Positions 27,087 through 36,286 of a DNA stretch of 64,000 nt are shown one piece after another. Position 1 is the stretch's first letter; the number at the start of each line of letters is the position of its first letter. This DNA comes from Methanomicrobia archaeon (GTDB lineage Archaea; Halobacteriota; Bog-38; Methanoflorentales; Methanoflorentaceae). Under the pieces are notes generated by a model. It saw only the letters and a list, made by a program, of their open reading frames with translations. It had not been told where the DNA came from and did no database searches. The stretch spans positions 62,001 through 126,000 of the forward strand of contig JACTTZ010000002.1 of NCBI GenBank assembly GCA_015660915.1, written 5' to 3'. A program made the translations under genes and the position numbers.

Positions 27087-27893
27087 ATGCCCCGTGAAGT
27101 CAATCGAAGAAAGCACAAGGCTAAATGGGGTCAACACTTCTTGGTCGACGACCAGATTATTGACAGGATCCTCAGCTATGCTGACGTTCAACCAACTGAA
27201 ACGATTTTGGAGATTGGCGGGGGTACCGGGAACTTAACAAGGAAGCTTGCACTAAGATGCTACAAACTGTCAGTCATTGAAGCGGATTGGCAACTCGCTG
27301 AGAAGCTGCGCACAATACCGGGCGTCGAAGTGCTGCACGGAGACGCTCTAAGAGTTGAGTTTCCACCATTTGACAAGACGGTCTCAAACTTGCCATATCA
27401 GATCTCGTCTGAAGTCACATTTAAGCTGTTAAAATATCCTTTCGTATGTGGTGTTCTGATGTACCAACGGGAGTTTGCCGAACGAATGGTAGCAACACCG
27501 GGCACAAAGGATTATAGCCGCCTTACGGTCTGCCTTAGTTATAGATCACAAGTTGAGGTAATAGAGCGCGTCGCGAGGACCGCATTCGTTCCCCGACCCC
27601 GCGTCGATTCGGCTATCGTCAAACTAATCCCAGTAAAACCACGGTTTGACGTACTTGACGAGGTTTTCTTCCACGACTTTGTTCGTGCTCTTTTTACGCA
27701 GAGACGCAAGCGGCTTAAAGCTGCACTGATGACAGCGGCGCGGCTCCTCAACGCGCAAGCAGTAGACGAACTCATTGCTAAGCTTCCTCCACGTTGCCTA
27801 CTGCATCGACCGTATGAACTGTCCCCTGAAGAAATTGCAGTGTTATCGGATGACTTGTTTAGTTTGAATCAATTACAAACAGGGGGCGCGTAA
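27087..27893 (+). CDS. ksgA: 16S rRNA dimethyladenosine methyltransferase (KsgA/Dim1)
   Basis: Makes the two adjacent N6,N6-dimethyladenosines near the 3' end of 16S rRNA. Visible features are KAKWGQHFLVD (start of the SAM domain), motif I ILEIGGGTGNLTRKLA, motif IV VSNLPYQISSEV, and the C-terminal QRRKRLKAALMTA helical domain. The start ATG at 27087 is preferred; a TTG 12 codons upstream overlaps the preceding gene. Confidence 0.94.
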   Translation: MPREVNRRKHKAKWGQHFLVDDQIIDRILSYADVQPTETILEIGGGTGNLTRKLALRCYKLSVIEADWQLAEKLRTIPGVEVLHGDALRVEFPPFDKTVSNLPYQISSEVTFKLLKYPFVCGVLMYQREFAERMVATPGTKDYSRLTVCLSYRSQVEVIERVARTAFVPRPRVDSAIVKLIPVKPRFDVLDEVFFHDFVRALFTQRRKRLKAALMTAARLLNAQAVDELIAKLPPRCLLHRPYELSPEEIAVLSDDLFSLNQLQTGGA

Positions 27894-27906
27894 CGCGCAT
27901 AGTCTG

Positions 27907-28551
27907 ATGAGCCAAAAACGAGCAGTTGTCGCACTAAACGTCCCTGCGAGGGCGCAAAAAGTGTATTATCTAGGAGAACAACTAGATGTGCTGCCAAACG
28001 TTTATGAGCCATCTGATGATACGTATCTGCTCGTCGACGCCGCGTTAAACGTGGTGCGACCCACCGACTCGGTCTTGGAAGTTGGCACGGGATGCGGATT
28101 AATCGCCAAAATTGTTGCACGCGTAGCTCGCAGCGTGATAGCGACTGACATAAATCCACAAGCTGTAGCAAATGCCACTTTAAACGGCGTGGATGTGATT
28201 CACGGCGATCTTTTTGCTAACCTAAATCGTCGGTTTGACTTAGTCATCTTCAATCCGCCTTACCTCCCCACACACAGCGATATGTCGAGCGACTGGCTGA
28301 CTCGGGCTTGGGACGGGGGCCCCTCAGGTCGGGAGGTGATAACGCGTTTTCTTTCACAAGTTGACAAGCACTTGACTGATAGAGGGCGGGTGCTTATTTC
28401 GATCTCTTCGATCACTGGCTATAGAGAAGTCACAGAGAGGATGAAAGCGCGGTTTGAGATTGTGAGAACGCTTGCTGAACGCAAGGCCTTTTTTGAGACG
28501 CTATATGTGATCTTAGGCGTGGAAGCAAGAGCGCTGTCAGAGCGGCAATAA
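27907..28551 (+). CDS. HemK/PrmC-related methyltransferase (archaeal Mtq2 type)
   Basis: Predicted to methylate the glutamine of the GGQ motif in release factor aRF1. It has YEPSDDTYLLVDA (about 39-51), motif I VLEVGTGCGLIAKIVA, and the catalytic NPPYLP motif near residue 117. The 214 residues match small archaeal and eukaryotic Mtq2 proteins, which lack the N-terminal helical domain of PrmC. It follows ksgA by 13 bases and ends a long co-directional run. Confidence 0.88.
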   Translation: MSQKRAVVALNVPARAQKVYYLGEQLDVLPNVYEPSDDTYLLVDAALNVVRPTDSVLEVGTGCGLIAKIVARVARSVIATDINPQAVANATLNGVDVIHGDLFANLNRRFDLVIFNPPYLPTHSDMSSDWLTRAWDGGPSGREVITRFLSQVDKHLTDRGRVLISISSITGYREVTERMKARFEIVRTLAERKAFFETLYVILGVEARALSERQ

Positions 28552-28568
28552 CCTGTTAGAGTGCTTGC

Positions 28569-29108
28569 TCAAAAAGGGTTTATGAACTTATAGAATAGTA
28601 TTTCATCGACGTACGTGCCGTCGTTCAATCGTCCTTTCTTAAATCTTCTCCCCTCATAGGTGTAATTTAAGGACCGGTATAATGCAGCCGCCGCGTTTCC
28701 TTCATAACAGTTAACCTCTATCTTCTTGATTCCCCGATTGCGAGCGGTCTGCTCCAATGCGGCAATCAGCTGTTTACCGAGACCTTTTCGTTGAAAATCG
28801 GGATGAACTGCTATGCCAAAAGAAGCGACGTGAGAAGCTCGTGATTGAGGTTCGTTTAAGATCAGTGTCGCAGAACCTATAATCTTATCTTTGTGGAGAC
28901 CAAGCAAAGTTATCCTATTTCTGTCGAGGTTGCGCAGCCACAGTGCCTTGTTTTCGACGAGATCGTCCAGCTTATAGTGCCTTGCAAGAAACTGGTCGAC
29001 TTGACATAGCCAAGCGTATAGGTGTTCATACCTCCCATAGTCGTAGTCGTCCTTGTGTGCGACTCTCAGTTCGACAGTTGTCCCATCACCGAGTGTGACG
29101 TGCTTCAT
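28569..29108 (-). CDS. GNAT-family N-acetyltransferase
   Basis: Predicted acetyl-CoA-dependent transferase of 179 residues. The acetyl-CoA loop is QRKGLGKQLIAAL (about 112-124), followed by the GIKKIEVNCYEGNAAAALYRSLNY region typical of the fold in its first and last parts. The substrate is unknown. It is the last gene of the minus-strand run with rpoL and Csl4 and converges on the HemK-like gene with 17 bases between. Confidence 0.82.
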   Translation of the reverse strand: MKHVTLGDGTTVELRVAHKDDYDYGRYEHLYAWLCQVDQFLARHYKLDDLVENKALWLRNLDRNRITLLGLHKDKIIGSATLILNEPQSRASHVASFGIAVHPDFQRKGLGKQLIAALEQTARNRGIKKIEVNCYEGNAAAALYRSLNYTYEGRRFKKGRLNDGTYVDEILFYKFINPF

Positions 29109-29125
29109 CGGTCTAACGACGGTCC

Positions 29126-29410
29126 TTAGGAAAACTCCTCAGATTTTAGCCGAATCAGTCCCAAGAGCGTTTCAAACTCATCTTTTAGCCTCAATGAAGC
29201 ATCCCGCAGCGCCTTTAGCGGATCCTTAGATTCTGTTTTTATGTGGAATATTGGGTTGCTGATCATCGGGTGCTTTACATCGTACGTAGCACTTTCGACG
29301 TGCGGATCTTGAAGGAGTGAGTATTTCAAGACGTTCAAGAACGTATGGCCCTCATCAAGAAACTCTATCTCAGCTTCGTCCTCTGTAACACGAATAATCT
29401 TGAGATTCAT
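29126..29410 (-). CDS. rpoL: DNA-directed RNA polymerase subunit L (Rpb11)
   Basis: Assembly-platform subunit that dimerises with subunit D. The 94 residues show the alpha-like motif EFLDEGHTFLNVLKYSLLQDP and the following YDVKHPMISNP strand. The neighbour csl4 is 50 bases upstream, as in many euryarchaea. Confidence 0.95.
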   Translation of the reverse strand: MNLKIIRVTEDEAEIEFLDEGHTFLNVLKYSLLQDPHVESATYDVKHPMISNPIFHIKTESKDPLKALRDASLRLKDEFETLLGLIRLKSEEFS

Positions 29411-29460
29411 TGTAAAAAGCTCCCGTTAAAGAAAATGCGGGCAAAAACAGTCGATAAAGA

Positions 29461-30018
29461 CTAGATTATACCCTTTCCATAGTCATCAGAGATCTTTCGC
29501 GTTTCAATACGTTCACAGCTTGGACATTCGAGCTTGTTTTGCTTCCGCACGAGCGGCGTTCGACATCTCGAGCAGAGCGCCTTAATTACGCCCAAATCCT
29601 TTTCAACGGTGCTCAGTCTTAAGCTCTTTTCGTCTATGACTTTGGCCTTTATGATGTCCTGCTGGTCAAACTCCGTGTCTAGCTTTGCAACGTAAGAATC
29701 CTTAACGTTTGAAATATGAATAGCACCTTGATCCGCATTCGCGATTTCGCGGTTTTCTTGACCTTTTATTCTAGCAATATCGACGAGAACCACAGCGTTC
29801 TTAAGGTCGACGACACGCCCGACCACGATATCACCCGTTTTTAGAACGGGCGGGGTCTTCATCACAGGCAGCACCCGAACCGTGCGGTCTTTCTTATTCG
29901 TTTCAACTGTCCCTGTTATTGCAGAGAAGATCTTGCCTCTTTCTTCATAGGTTCCTTCGCCTGCCAAGTATTCCTCAGAAGCACCTATAAGGTCCCCTGG
30001 AACGACTATATCGGTCAT
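29461..30018 (-). CDS. csl4: Exosome RNA-binding protein Csl4
   Basis: Cap subunit of the archaeal RNA exosome. An N-terminal domain (VPGDLIGASEEYLAGEGTYEE in its first part) is followed by an S1 domain (about 65-130), and a C-terminal zinc ribbon with CSRCRTPLV and CPSCE pairs (about 148-168). The 185 residues match. It lies between the METTL5-like gene and rpoL, a conserved grouping. Confidence 0.94.
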   Translation of the reverse strand: MTDIVVPGDLIGASEEYLAGEGTYEERGKIFSAITGTVETNKKDRTVRVLPVMKTPPVLKTGDIVVGRVVDLKNAVVLVDIARIKGQENREIANADQGAIHISNVKDSYVAKLDTEFDQQDIIKAKVIDEKSLRLSTVEKDLGVIKALCSRCRTPLVRKQNKLECPSCERIETRKISDDYGKGII

Positions 30019-30061
30019 TTCTTTCCCTTTTCCTTCCGGTCCCAGATTCTATACAAGAAAC

Positions 30062-30655
30062 TTAATCAGCGACTTCAATTCGATAAATTATCGCGTCTAC
30101 GTATCGTACTTCATCCTTATGAAACTTAAAGGTATGTGCAATAGGCAGCTTCACAGAAATTGCGTCAGTAACGCGGTGCGGCTCAATGAAGTGCCTTACG
30201 AAGCCGTTTACAACGGCATTGTGAAGCAAGTAAATGACCTTACCCAAGCTTACCGCCTTGCGCAAGAACGGCCTATCGCTGCGACGCTTCTGAGCTCCGA
30301 AGGGGGGGTTCATAACGACGGTATCGTAAGAGCCTTCAAAGCTTTCTATGCTGCTTTTCAGCCAAACCACTTTTGCCCCGAGCAACTGCGCGTTAGCTCG
30401 AGCGATCTCGAGTGCTCGCTCGTCTGAATCGACGCCTGTCACAACACCCCCCAGTAACGCTGCGCCTAGCGCAAGAACGCCCGTCCCACAACCCAGATCG
30501 ACCACGTGCTTGTCAGCAATATCGCCTCGCAAGTAAGCGAAGTGGAGGAGTCGCGCTGCTATGGGTGCTGGAGTGCTATATTGTTCAAGCTCTGCAGAAG
30601 GAGATTCGAAAACTTTCACCTGCTCGAGGATGATTTCAAGGCTACGCTGTTTCAT
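30062..30655 (-). CDS. METTL5-like N6-adenine RNA methyltransferase
   Basis: Class I SAM methyltransferase of the COG2263 group. Motif I is VVDLGCGTGVLALGAALLG (about 50-68) and the catalytic NPPFGAQKRRSDRPF stands near 115-129. The family includes human METTL5, which makes m6A in small-subunit rRNA, and the NPPF motif supports amino-group methylation. The C-terminus continues with KFHKDEVRYVDAIIYRI. It heads the csl4-rpoL group. Confidence 0.87.
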   Translation of the reverse strand: MKQRSLEIILEQVKVFESPSAELEQYSTPAPIAARLLHFAYLRGDIADKHVVDLGCGTGVLALGAALLGGVVTGVDSDERALEIARANAQLLGAKVVWLKSSIESFEGSYDTVVMNPPFGAQKRRSDRPFLRKAVSLGKVIYLLHNAVVNGFVRHFIEPHRVTDAISVKLPIAHTFKFHKDEVRYVDAIIYRIEVAD

Positions 30656-30725
30656 CGTTGTGGCACGCTCGAAAGCCAGATTATAAGCGAGGTTACAGGC
30701 GAAGGTCCTATCTGATTAGAGCGAT

Positions 30726-31706
30726 TTATCGCCTTTTACTCACCAAGTACGCTACTAAAGTTAATCCAGCGACAGCAAAAAGCGCGTCAAAACCAGGCAG
30801 CGGACTGCTGCTGGAACCGCTTGATTGAGCTGCAGAGGCGCTGGCACTGCTTCCGGTAGCATTTTGGTAAGTTGAGGTAGGCGGTATGTTAACCGCCGTG
30901 TTGACGCCAGCGTAGGCTGTCGACTGTGTTGTTAAGTTGCCAGCCGGATTTGTGCCAGTTACAGTGACATTTAGCGTCTGATTATTGGCAAGCGTCTTGC
31001 TAGCAATCCCGGTCCAATCCACTTCTCCGTCGGCAGCGTGGTGCTGTACGATATTTGGATTGACGGCGGTATCACTTGAGCTCCCCGTAACTTGGCTCAA
31101 ATCAGCTGAGAATAGACTTTCGACAGCGCTGTCGTTCACACCTGGGTTTTGCGCCGTAGGAGCGTCTGTCTGATGACAAAGACGACAATTCCCTGATACC
31201 ATGGTAGTTACTGAAAAAGAGTTCCCCGCATTGATGAGTCCTTGGTCAGATACTCCTGTTGGCCCATAGATTGTTGGCAAAAGCTTGAGTTGAATATTCT
31301 GTACAGTAAAAATAGTTGTTCTGGTCGGCCCGAATGGATCTTCAACTTTAAGGATGTACTGCCCAGGAGACAGTTGTGGAGTCATCCAAGAAAAGATGAT
31401 GAAGCCGTTGCTTGTGTTTTTTCCATCGTTCGCCCCCCCATCGGTGACATTTGCAATCTTTGTCCATGACCCCCCATCATCGTCCTTACCGTTCGCGTTA
31501 GCGTCATAGTAATACGATAACGTCACGGTGCTTCCGTTTCGTGCCACGTTGGCCGACACAGATACCTTGTCACCTGAACTCACTGTAGTCGGCTGCACCT
31601 GTAAGATCGTGGTTGCTGATGCGGGAATTACGGCGGCTGTTAGCACTAACAAGACGGCAATAAGAGATAGCAGTAGAAGTGTCATTTTGTTGGCCGATCG
31701 TGGCAT
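30726..31706 (-). CDS. Surface protein with one c-type haem motif and PGF-CTERM anchor
   Basis: Predicted exported protein of 326 residues. It has a basic start and signal peptide (about 1-32), beta-rich domains of about 60 and 100 residues, then a CRLCH haem-attachment motif (Cys174, Cys177, His178), a His-His pair (VQHHAAD) that could supply a second ligand, a Ser/Ala-rich linker, and a C-terminal LPGFD motif with a hydrophobic span and a KRR tail. The ATG at 31706 is chosen because a GAGGT element and a TATA box precede it. The function is unknown; a surface-anchored monohaem protein is the simplest reading. Confidence 0.78.
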   Translation of the reverse strand: MPRSANKMTLLLLSLIAVLLVLTAAVIPASATTILQVQPTTVSSGDKVSVSANVARNGSTVTLSYYYDANANGKDDDGGSWTKIANVTDGGANDGKNTSNGFIIFSWMTPQLSPGQYILKVEDPFGPTRTTIFTVQNIQLKLLPTIYGPTGVSDQGLINAGNSFSVTTMVSGNCRLCHQTDAPTAQNPGVNDSAVESLFSADLSQVTGSSSDTAVNPNIVQHHAADGEVDWTGIASKTLANNQTLNVTVTGTNPAGNLTTQSTAYAGVNTAVNIPPTSTYQNATGSSASASAAQSSGSSSSPLPGFDALFAVAGLTLVAYLVSKRR

Positions 31707-31746
31707 TCTTCTTACCTCGAACAATTTGTGAACAATTATCGGCAAG

Positions 31747-31760
31747 TTCATATATAAAAC
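31747..31760 (-). promoter_or_regulatory. TATA box of the haem-motif surface protein
   Basis: Read leftwards the sequence is GTTTTATATATGAA, lying 41-54 bases before the ATG at 31706. It would leave a leader of about 15-20 bases that contains the GAGGT ribosome-binding element. Confidence 0.55.
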
Positions 31761-31835
31761 ATTCGAGTATCCTAATGCGGCACAATCCTTATATTCAAGA
31801 ACTAAAGCCGCAGAATTTCTAAATCGGCGAGTTAC

Positions 31836-31846
31836 GTTTATAATTA
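31836..31846 (+). promoter_or_regulatory. TATA box of the acetyl-CoA synthetase gene
   Basis: GTTTATAATTA ends 23 bases before the ATG at 31870, so transcription should begin at or near the start codon. No ribosome-binding element is seen, in line with a leaderless mRNA. Confidence 0.55.
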
Positions 31847-31869
31847 TCAAGAAATCTAAAAAGAACACG

Positions 31870-33951
31870 ATGGACGACTTCTTTTATCCGAGATCGATAG
31901 CGGTCATTGGTGCTTCCCGAGAAAGTGGCAAAGTTGGACACTCGGTGTTAAAAAACCTGATAGATGCCGGCTTCCAGGGAAAAATCGTCCCAGTAAACCC
32001 GAACGCCGATGAGATCTTAGGATTAAAAGCTTACCCTACGATAAGAAAGGTCGACCTCGCAGTTATCGTAGTCCCGGCAAATATCGTGCCTTCTGTGTTA
32101 GAGGATTCGGCGCGCGCCGACGTAAAAGCCTCAATAATTATATCGGCGGGTTTTCGAGAATCTGGAGCGCGAGGCGCGATACTAGAAGCGCAGATTCGGG
32201 GGATATCTAAAAAGTATAACATAAGAATCGTCGGCCCTAATTGTCTAGGTATCATAAGCACTGGCGCGAACATGAATGCCTCGTTCGCAAGCGAATATCC
32301 AAGCAACGGCAGTATCTCTCTTATATCGCAAAGTGGAGCAATCTGCACCTCTTTTCTTGATTGGGCTGCCAGCGAAAGCCTTGGCTTCGACAAATTAGTG
32401 AGCGTCGGAAACAAGGCCGATGTAACAGAAGCTGAGTTGCTGAAGTACATCGCGCGCGATCAGGCAACACGAGTCGTTGCGCTCTACGTCGAGGGGATTG
32501 ACAACGGGCGCGAGTTTATGCGAGTCGCGAAAGAGGTGTCAAGGCTGACGCCACTTATCGCGCTCAAAGCAGGTCGGACTGATATGGGGGCTAGGGCAGC
32601 CTCCTCGCACACTGGCGCGCTTGCTGGCTCAGATGCTGCCTATGACGCGGCGTTCGAGCAATCGGGCATCATACGGGTCAGTTCAATTGACGAGCTTTTC
32701 GACGCTGCGAAAGCCTTCTCGCGCTGCTCGATTCCTAAAAGTCCGGGAATGGCTATCATAACGAACGCGGGAGGGCTCGGGGTGCTTGCGAGCGATGCCG
32801 CCGCTGAGTATAAAGTCCCGCTAGCAAACTTCACCACGGAGACAATCGAAGCACTTCGAGGCGCTCTAACCCCAGAGAGTAATATCTACAATCCCGTTGA
32901 TATTCTTGGAGATGCGAAGCCACGACGATACTTCGAAACGCTCAACACTGTGTTAGCCGATCAGAACGTCGGCCTAGTTATCGTGCTTCTTACCCCACAA
33001 GCTATGACGGAACCAGAAGAGACTGCAGACTTGCTCAATGAGCTCTCCTTACAAGCGTCCAAGCCTATATTTACCTCCTTCGTGGGCGGCAAAGAGCTGA
33101 GCAAATCGCGCGATAAGTTGAAGCAAGGCAAAACAGCAAACTTCACAAGTCCAGAAACTGCCATAAGAGCAGCGAGTAACCTCATCAAGTTTAGAGAGAT
33201 CGCAACGTCAGCAGAGACGGAATCGATGCCACTAGGAGGGAGCGGCCAAAAACGCGATGCATTGCTGCAAATTCAGCAAGTTCAGGCAGAGGGGAGGACG
33301 TTGTTAACAGAAGAAGAAGGCAAACACGTTCTACGGGCATACGGCATCAAGACCCCGAAAGAGCAGCTTGTGACCTCGCGAGATAAAGTGATTCATGCGG
33401 CGCGCGCAATCGGATACCCCGTCGCGTTGAAAGTAAACTCGCCTGATATTTCCCACAAGAGCGACGTTGGGGGGGTAGTTACTGGAATAAGCACAGACAA
33501 GGCGGCAAAGAACGCTTTCGATCAAATATATGCTAACATAAACAAGAGGATACCACAAGCGAGGGTCGAGGGGGTAACGGTCCAGGAGATGGTGCACGGG
33601 GTAGAGGTTATTGTCGGGGTCACCTGCGACCCCCAATTCGGTCCTTTTATCACCTTTGGTCTAGGGGGGGTGTACGTTGAAGTGCTCAAGGACGTATCGC
33701 ATAGATTAGCCCCGATTACCCTAGCCGAAGCAAAGCAGATGATTGCTGAAGTCAAGTCATACCCGATTCTCCTTGGCGCACGTGGCAGAAAAGCTCTGGA
33801 CATCGACGCAGTAGCGCATACTATTTTGTGCGTGAGCAGAATCAGCCAGGATTTCAAAGAGATCCAGGAGATAGAGATTAACCCGCTTATGGTTCAAGAA
33901 GAAGGTTGCGTTGCTGTAGATGCACTGGTTGTCATAGAAAGGAGACAGTAA
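31870..33951 (+). CDS. acd: ADP-forming acetyl-CoA synthetase, fused alpha and beta parts
   Basis: Converts acyl-CoA, ADP and phosphate to acid, CoA and ATP (reversible), conserving energy in acetate metabolism. The N-terminal CoA-binding and ligase domains (about 1-450) contain AVIGASRESGKVG and the phospho-histidine segment SSHTGALAGSDA with His247. The C-terminal ATP-grasp part (about 470-693) contains GYPVALKVNSPDISHKSDVGGV. The length of 693 residues fits a fused enzyme. The acyl specificity is not shown. The stop overlaps the next start by one base. Confidence 0.92.
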   Translation: MDDFFYPRSIAVIGASRESGKVGHSVLKNLIDAGFQGKIVPVNPNADEILGLKAYPTIRKVDLAVIVVPANIVPSVLEDSARADVKASIIISAGFRESGARGAILEAQIRGISKKYNIRIVGPNCLGIISTGANMNASFASEYPSNGSISLISQSGAICTSFLDWAASESLGFDKLVSVGNKADVTEAELLKYIARDQATRVVALYVEGIDNGREFMRVAKEVSRLTPLIALKAGRTDMGARAASSHTGALAGSDAAYDAAFEQSGIIRVSSIDELFDAAKAFSRCSIPKSPGMAIITNAGGLGVLASDAAAEYKVPLANFTTETIEALRGALTPESNIYNPVDILGDAKPRRYFETLNTVLADQNVGLVIVLLTPQAMTEPEETADLLNELSLQASKPIFTSFVGGKELSKSRDKLKQGKTANFTSPETAIRAASNLIKFREIATSAETESMPLGGSGQKRDALLQIQQVQAEGRTLLTEEEGKHVLRAYGIKTPKEQLVTSRDKVIHAARAIGYPVALKVNSPDISHKSDVGGVVTGISTDKAAKNAFDQIYANINKRIPQARVEGVTVQEMVHGVEVIVGVTCDPQFGPFITFGLGGVYVEVLKDVSHRLAPITLAEAKQMIAEVKSYPILLGARGRKALDIDAVAHTILCVSRISQDFKEIQEIEINPLMVQEEGCVAVDALVVIERRQ

Positions 33952-34982
33952 TGCTATTGAAAACAGCGGAGGTGGACGACTTGGGATTTAAATGCGAGGT
34001 TCCAGCACTCGTCATAAGTTCTGTGTCTGAACGAAGTGGAAAAACCGTAGTCGCTTTAGGTCTCGCGTTAAACTTCAAAGGAGTGTTAGGGTTCTATAAG
34101 CCTATCCGTGAAAATCTTATCCCCGTTGAAGGAAATTTAGTTGAGGAAGACGCGTATTTAATGAAACACGTTCTCGACTTAGAGGATGAGTCTTTGCTAT
34201 CGCCTTTTACATACAACCTCTTTAAAGGTATCAAAGCTGAGGACATTATTTGTGGCTTAAACCGCATCTGTAGCGGCAAACAGGCAGTTTTGCTCGAGGG
34301 GACGAAAGATATTAGCACAGGCTTCGTTCACAACGTTTCAAGCATCCAGATTGCTAAAATGTTGAGCGCCGAGATCTTGCTTGTAACCGACATTTACTCG
34401 CTTGACAGGGTAGCGATGACCAAACTCCTTCTCGACAAGCTCAAGGTTAAGCTCAAGGGCGTTGTACTGAACCAGTCACAAGATCCAGGATTTGAAAACT
34501 ATATGATCAAACGCGGGATAAAAATCGTCGGGTCAATTCCCTTTCTAACGGAATTAAAAGCACTTCACGCATACGAAATAGCTGAAGAACTTGGTGGAGA
34601 GGTCATAGTCGAGGGAGAGGACCGCCCCATAGAGCGGATCCTTATCGGCGCGATGACACCGGAATCGGCACTTAAGTATTTCAGACAGGTACCCGCGAAG
34701 GCGGTCATCACCGGAGGCGATAGAGCAGACTTGCAGCTTGCCGCCTTATCGACGTCGACGTCGTGCCTCGTGCTCACCGGGGGTTTGTACCCGGCCAATC
34801 ACGTTATCGCGCGAGCACAAGAACTCGGCGTAAGTGTGATTCTTGTCCATTTGGATACGCTGACCGCTGCTGAGCGATTAGAGAGACTAACCGCGCGCAT
34901 AGATCCATTTGACCGCCAGAAAATCAGCTTGATAAAGGACACCGTACGGGAGAACCTCGATACAGACGCAATATGGGAGTGA
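33951..34982 (+). CDS. BioD-like P-loop plus DRTGG domain protein (COG0857)
   Basis: 343 residues. The N-terminal dethiobiotin synthetase-like P-loop domain has SSVSERSGKTVVALGLAL (Walker A), and a DRTGG-type domain follows from about residue 200, with KAVITGGDRADLQLAAL and LVLTGGLYPANHVIARA. These two domains form the N-terminal, non-catalytic half of long phosphotransacetylases; the acetyl-transfer domain is absent. The TAATG overlap with acd suggests a regulatory or accessory role in acyl-CoA metabolism. Confidence 0.82.
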   Translation: MLLKTAEVDDLGFKCEVPALVISSVSERSGKTVVALGLALNFKGVLGFYKPIRENLIPVEGNLVEEDAYLMKHVLDLEDESLLSPFTYNLFKGIKAEDIICGLNRICSGKQAVLLEGTKDISTGFVHNVSSIQIAKMLSAEILLVTDIYSLDRVAMTKLLLDKLKVKLKGVVLNQSQDPGFENYMIKRGIKIVGSIPFLTELKALHAYEIAEELGGEVIVEGEDRPIERILIGAMTPESALKYFRQVPAKAVITGGDRADLQLAALSTSTSCLVLTGGLYPANHVIARAQELGVSVILVHLDTLTAAERLERLTARIDPFDRQKISLIKDTVRENLDTDAIWE

Positions 34983-35047
34983 TGCGTTCAAGGCTTCGTG
35001 CATTGGTATGCAGTCCACAAAAAGCGACGTTGTGCGAAAACGAGCGT

Positions 35048-36109
35048 CTAGGCGCCTTTTTTACCCCGTATCTTGTCCCTCAACGCCTTTTTTGACGTCA
35101 CATCCCCGATAACAAACCCATCAGCATCAAATTGTAGAACAGGCTCATTCGAACGAGGAGGATTCTTCGCCCGACTGACTTCGGCTTCTTCTGCGGTCCC
35201 TTCGGGTGCAGTCACTTCTATCCGTTTCGATCGCCGTGGCCCTGAGATTGCCCCTCGCATATTATCTTCTGAGCGATCAGCTGCTCTAGGATACTCATTG
35301 CTGAGCGGAGGAGGATTTGATATACTGCTATCTCCAGCGGCATAGCCGTCTCCTTTGAAATGGTCACCCTCATAGCGATCTTCTCCAGACCTGTTTTGCG
35401 AGAAGACGAAAAAGAGCGCAATTGTAATGAGTCCTGTCATTGCGATTATGAAATATATCCACGGGCTGAGATGACTCAGAATATCGCCGACGTTACTTGT
35501 CTGGCTCCCTGAGTCTGCTGCTTTTCCCGCTCCTGCAGCAGCAGGAGTTGGACTTGCGATAACAAGTGTCGCCGCATTTTGCTGCGCGGCATAGGGCGGC
35601 GTCGCCTGATTGGATGGATCGGTGCCGTTCTTATAAACAACCACCCCGATTCCGTAACTACCACTTGGTAAGCCCTTGGGGACGAACGTAATTGAGGGCG
35701 TCTCACCTGACTTTAATGCTATCACTGTACTATCTGAGAGCACGGTCGCGCCGGCTGTATTGTTATAAACGACGTTAACTCTGACTCCGTCAAGAGCGAC
35801 TTGTCCGTTTTGTAGAGAGACTATAACTTCTGGCGTAGCCGTAGATTGCCCCGAATTGGCAGTTTTGACACCGGTGATCTTAACCGATGGCGTCGCGGTT
35901 TGCTGCGGCGCAAAAGGATTGATGTCAAAATGCTTTGTGAAGTTGTCTAGTAGGCTGCCAATTTGATCTAAAACGTTTCCCCCAGTATTGAGCTGCGCGA
36001 CAGTTGATTGGCGTGGGGGGGGCACCATCGCTTCCGAAAGCGGCGCAAACATGAGGAGCGCTGTAAATGCCAAAACCAGCGACAGTGCAAGCAACGCAAA
36101 TCGACGCAT
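35048..36109 (-). CDS. Single-span membrane protein with ectodomain and charged cytoplasmic tail
   Basis: Unrecognised protein of 353 residues. A signal peptide (about 1-27) is followed by an ectodomain with a beta-sandwich, CARDB-like look (about 75-185, including VRVNVVYNNTAG and GLPSGSYGIGVVVYKNG), a linker, one membrane span (about 218-241) and a cytoplasmic tail of about 110 charged residues ending in KKALRDKIRGKKGA. It has no PGF-CTERM motif. The shape suggests a surface-to-cytoplasm link, but there is no evidence for a partner. Confidence 0.65.
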   Translation of the reverse strand: MRRFALLALSLVLAFTALLMFAPLSEAMVPPPRQSTVAQLNTGGNVLDQIGSLLDNFTKHFDINPFAPQQTATPSVKITGVKTANSGQSTATPEVIVSLQNGQVALDGVRVNVVYNNTAGATVLSDSTVIALKSGETPSITFVPKGLPSGSYGIGVVVYKNGTDPSNQATPPYAAQQNAATLVIASPTPAAAGAGKAADSGSQTSNVGDILSHLSPWIYFIIAMTGLITIALFFVFSQNRSGEDRYEGDHFKGDGYAAGDSSISNPPPLSNEYPRAADRSEDNMRGAISGPRRSKRIEVTAPEGTAEEAEVSRAKNPPRSNEPVLQFDADGFVIGDVTSKKALRDKIRGKKGA

Positions 36110-36286
36110 TTCCTGTTGACCTTCTTGTATATGCCCGTATGTTCGATTCTAAGACTTAATGGTTATGCATGGTGCCAAACGAGAGCAACAAAGTGCGCAA
36201 CGCACCTAAACTGAAAAAAGAGCCCGTCTATGGTTACTTGCCCAGTGTCCTAACGATGGATACGTGATTATCTGCGTTATTGCCGT

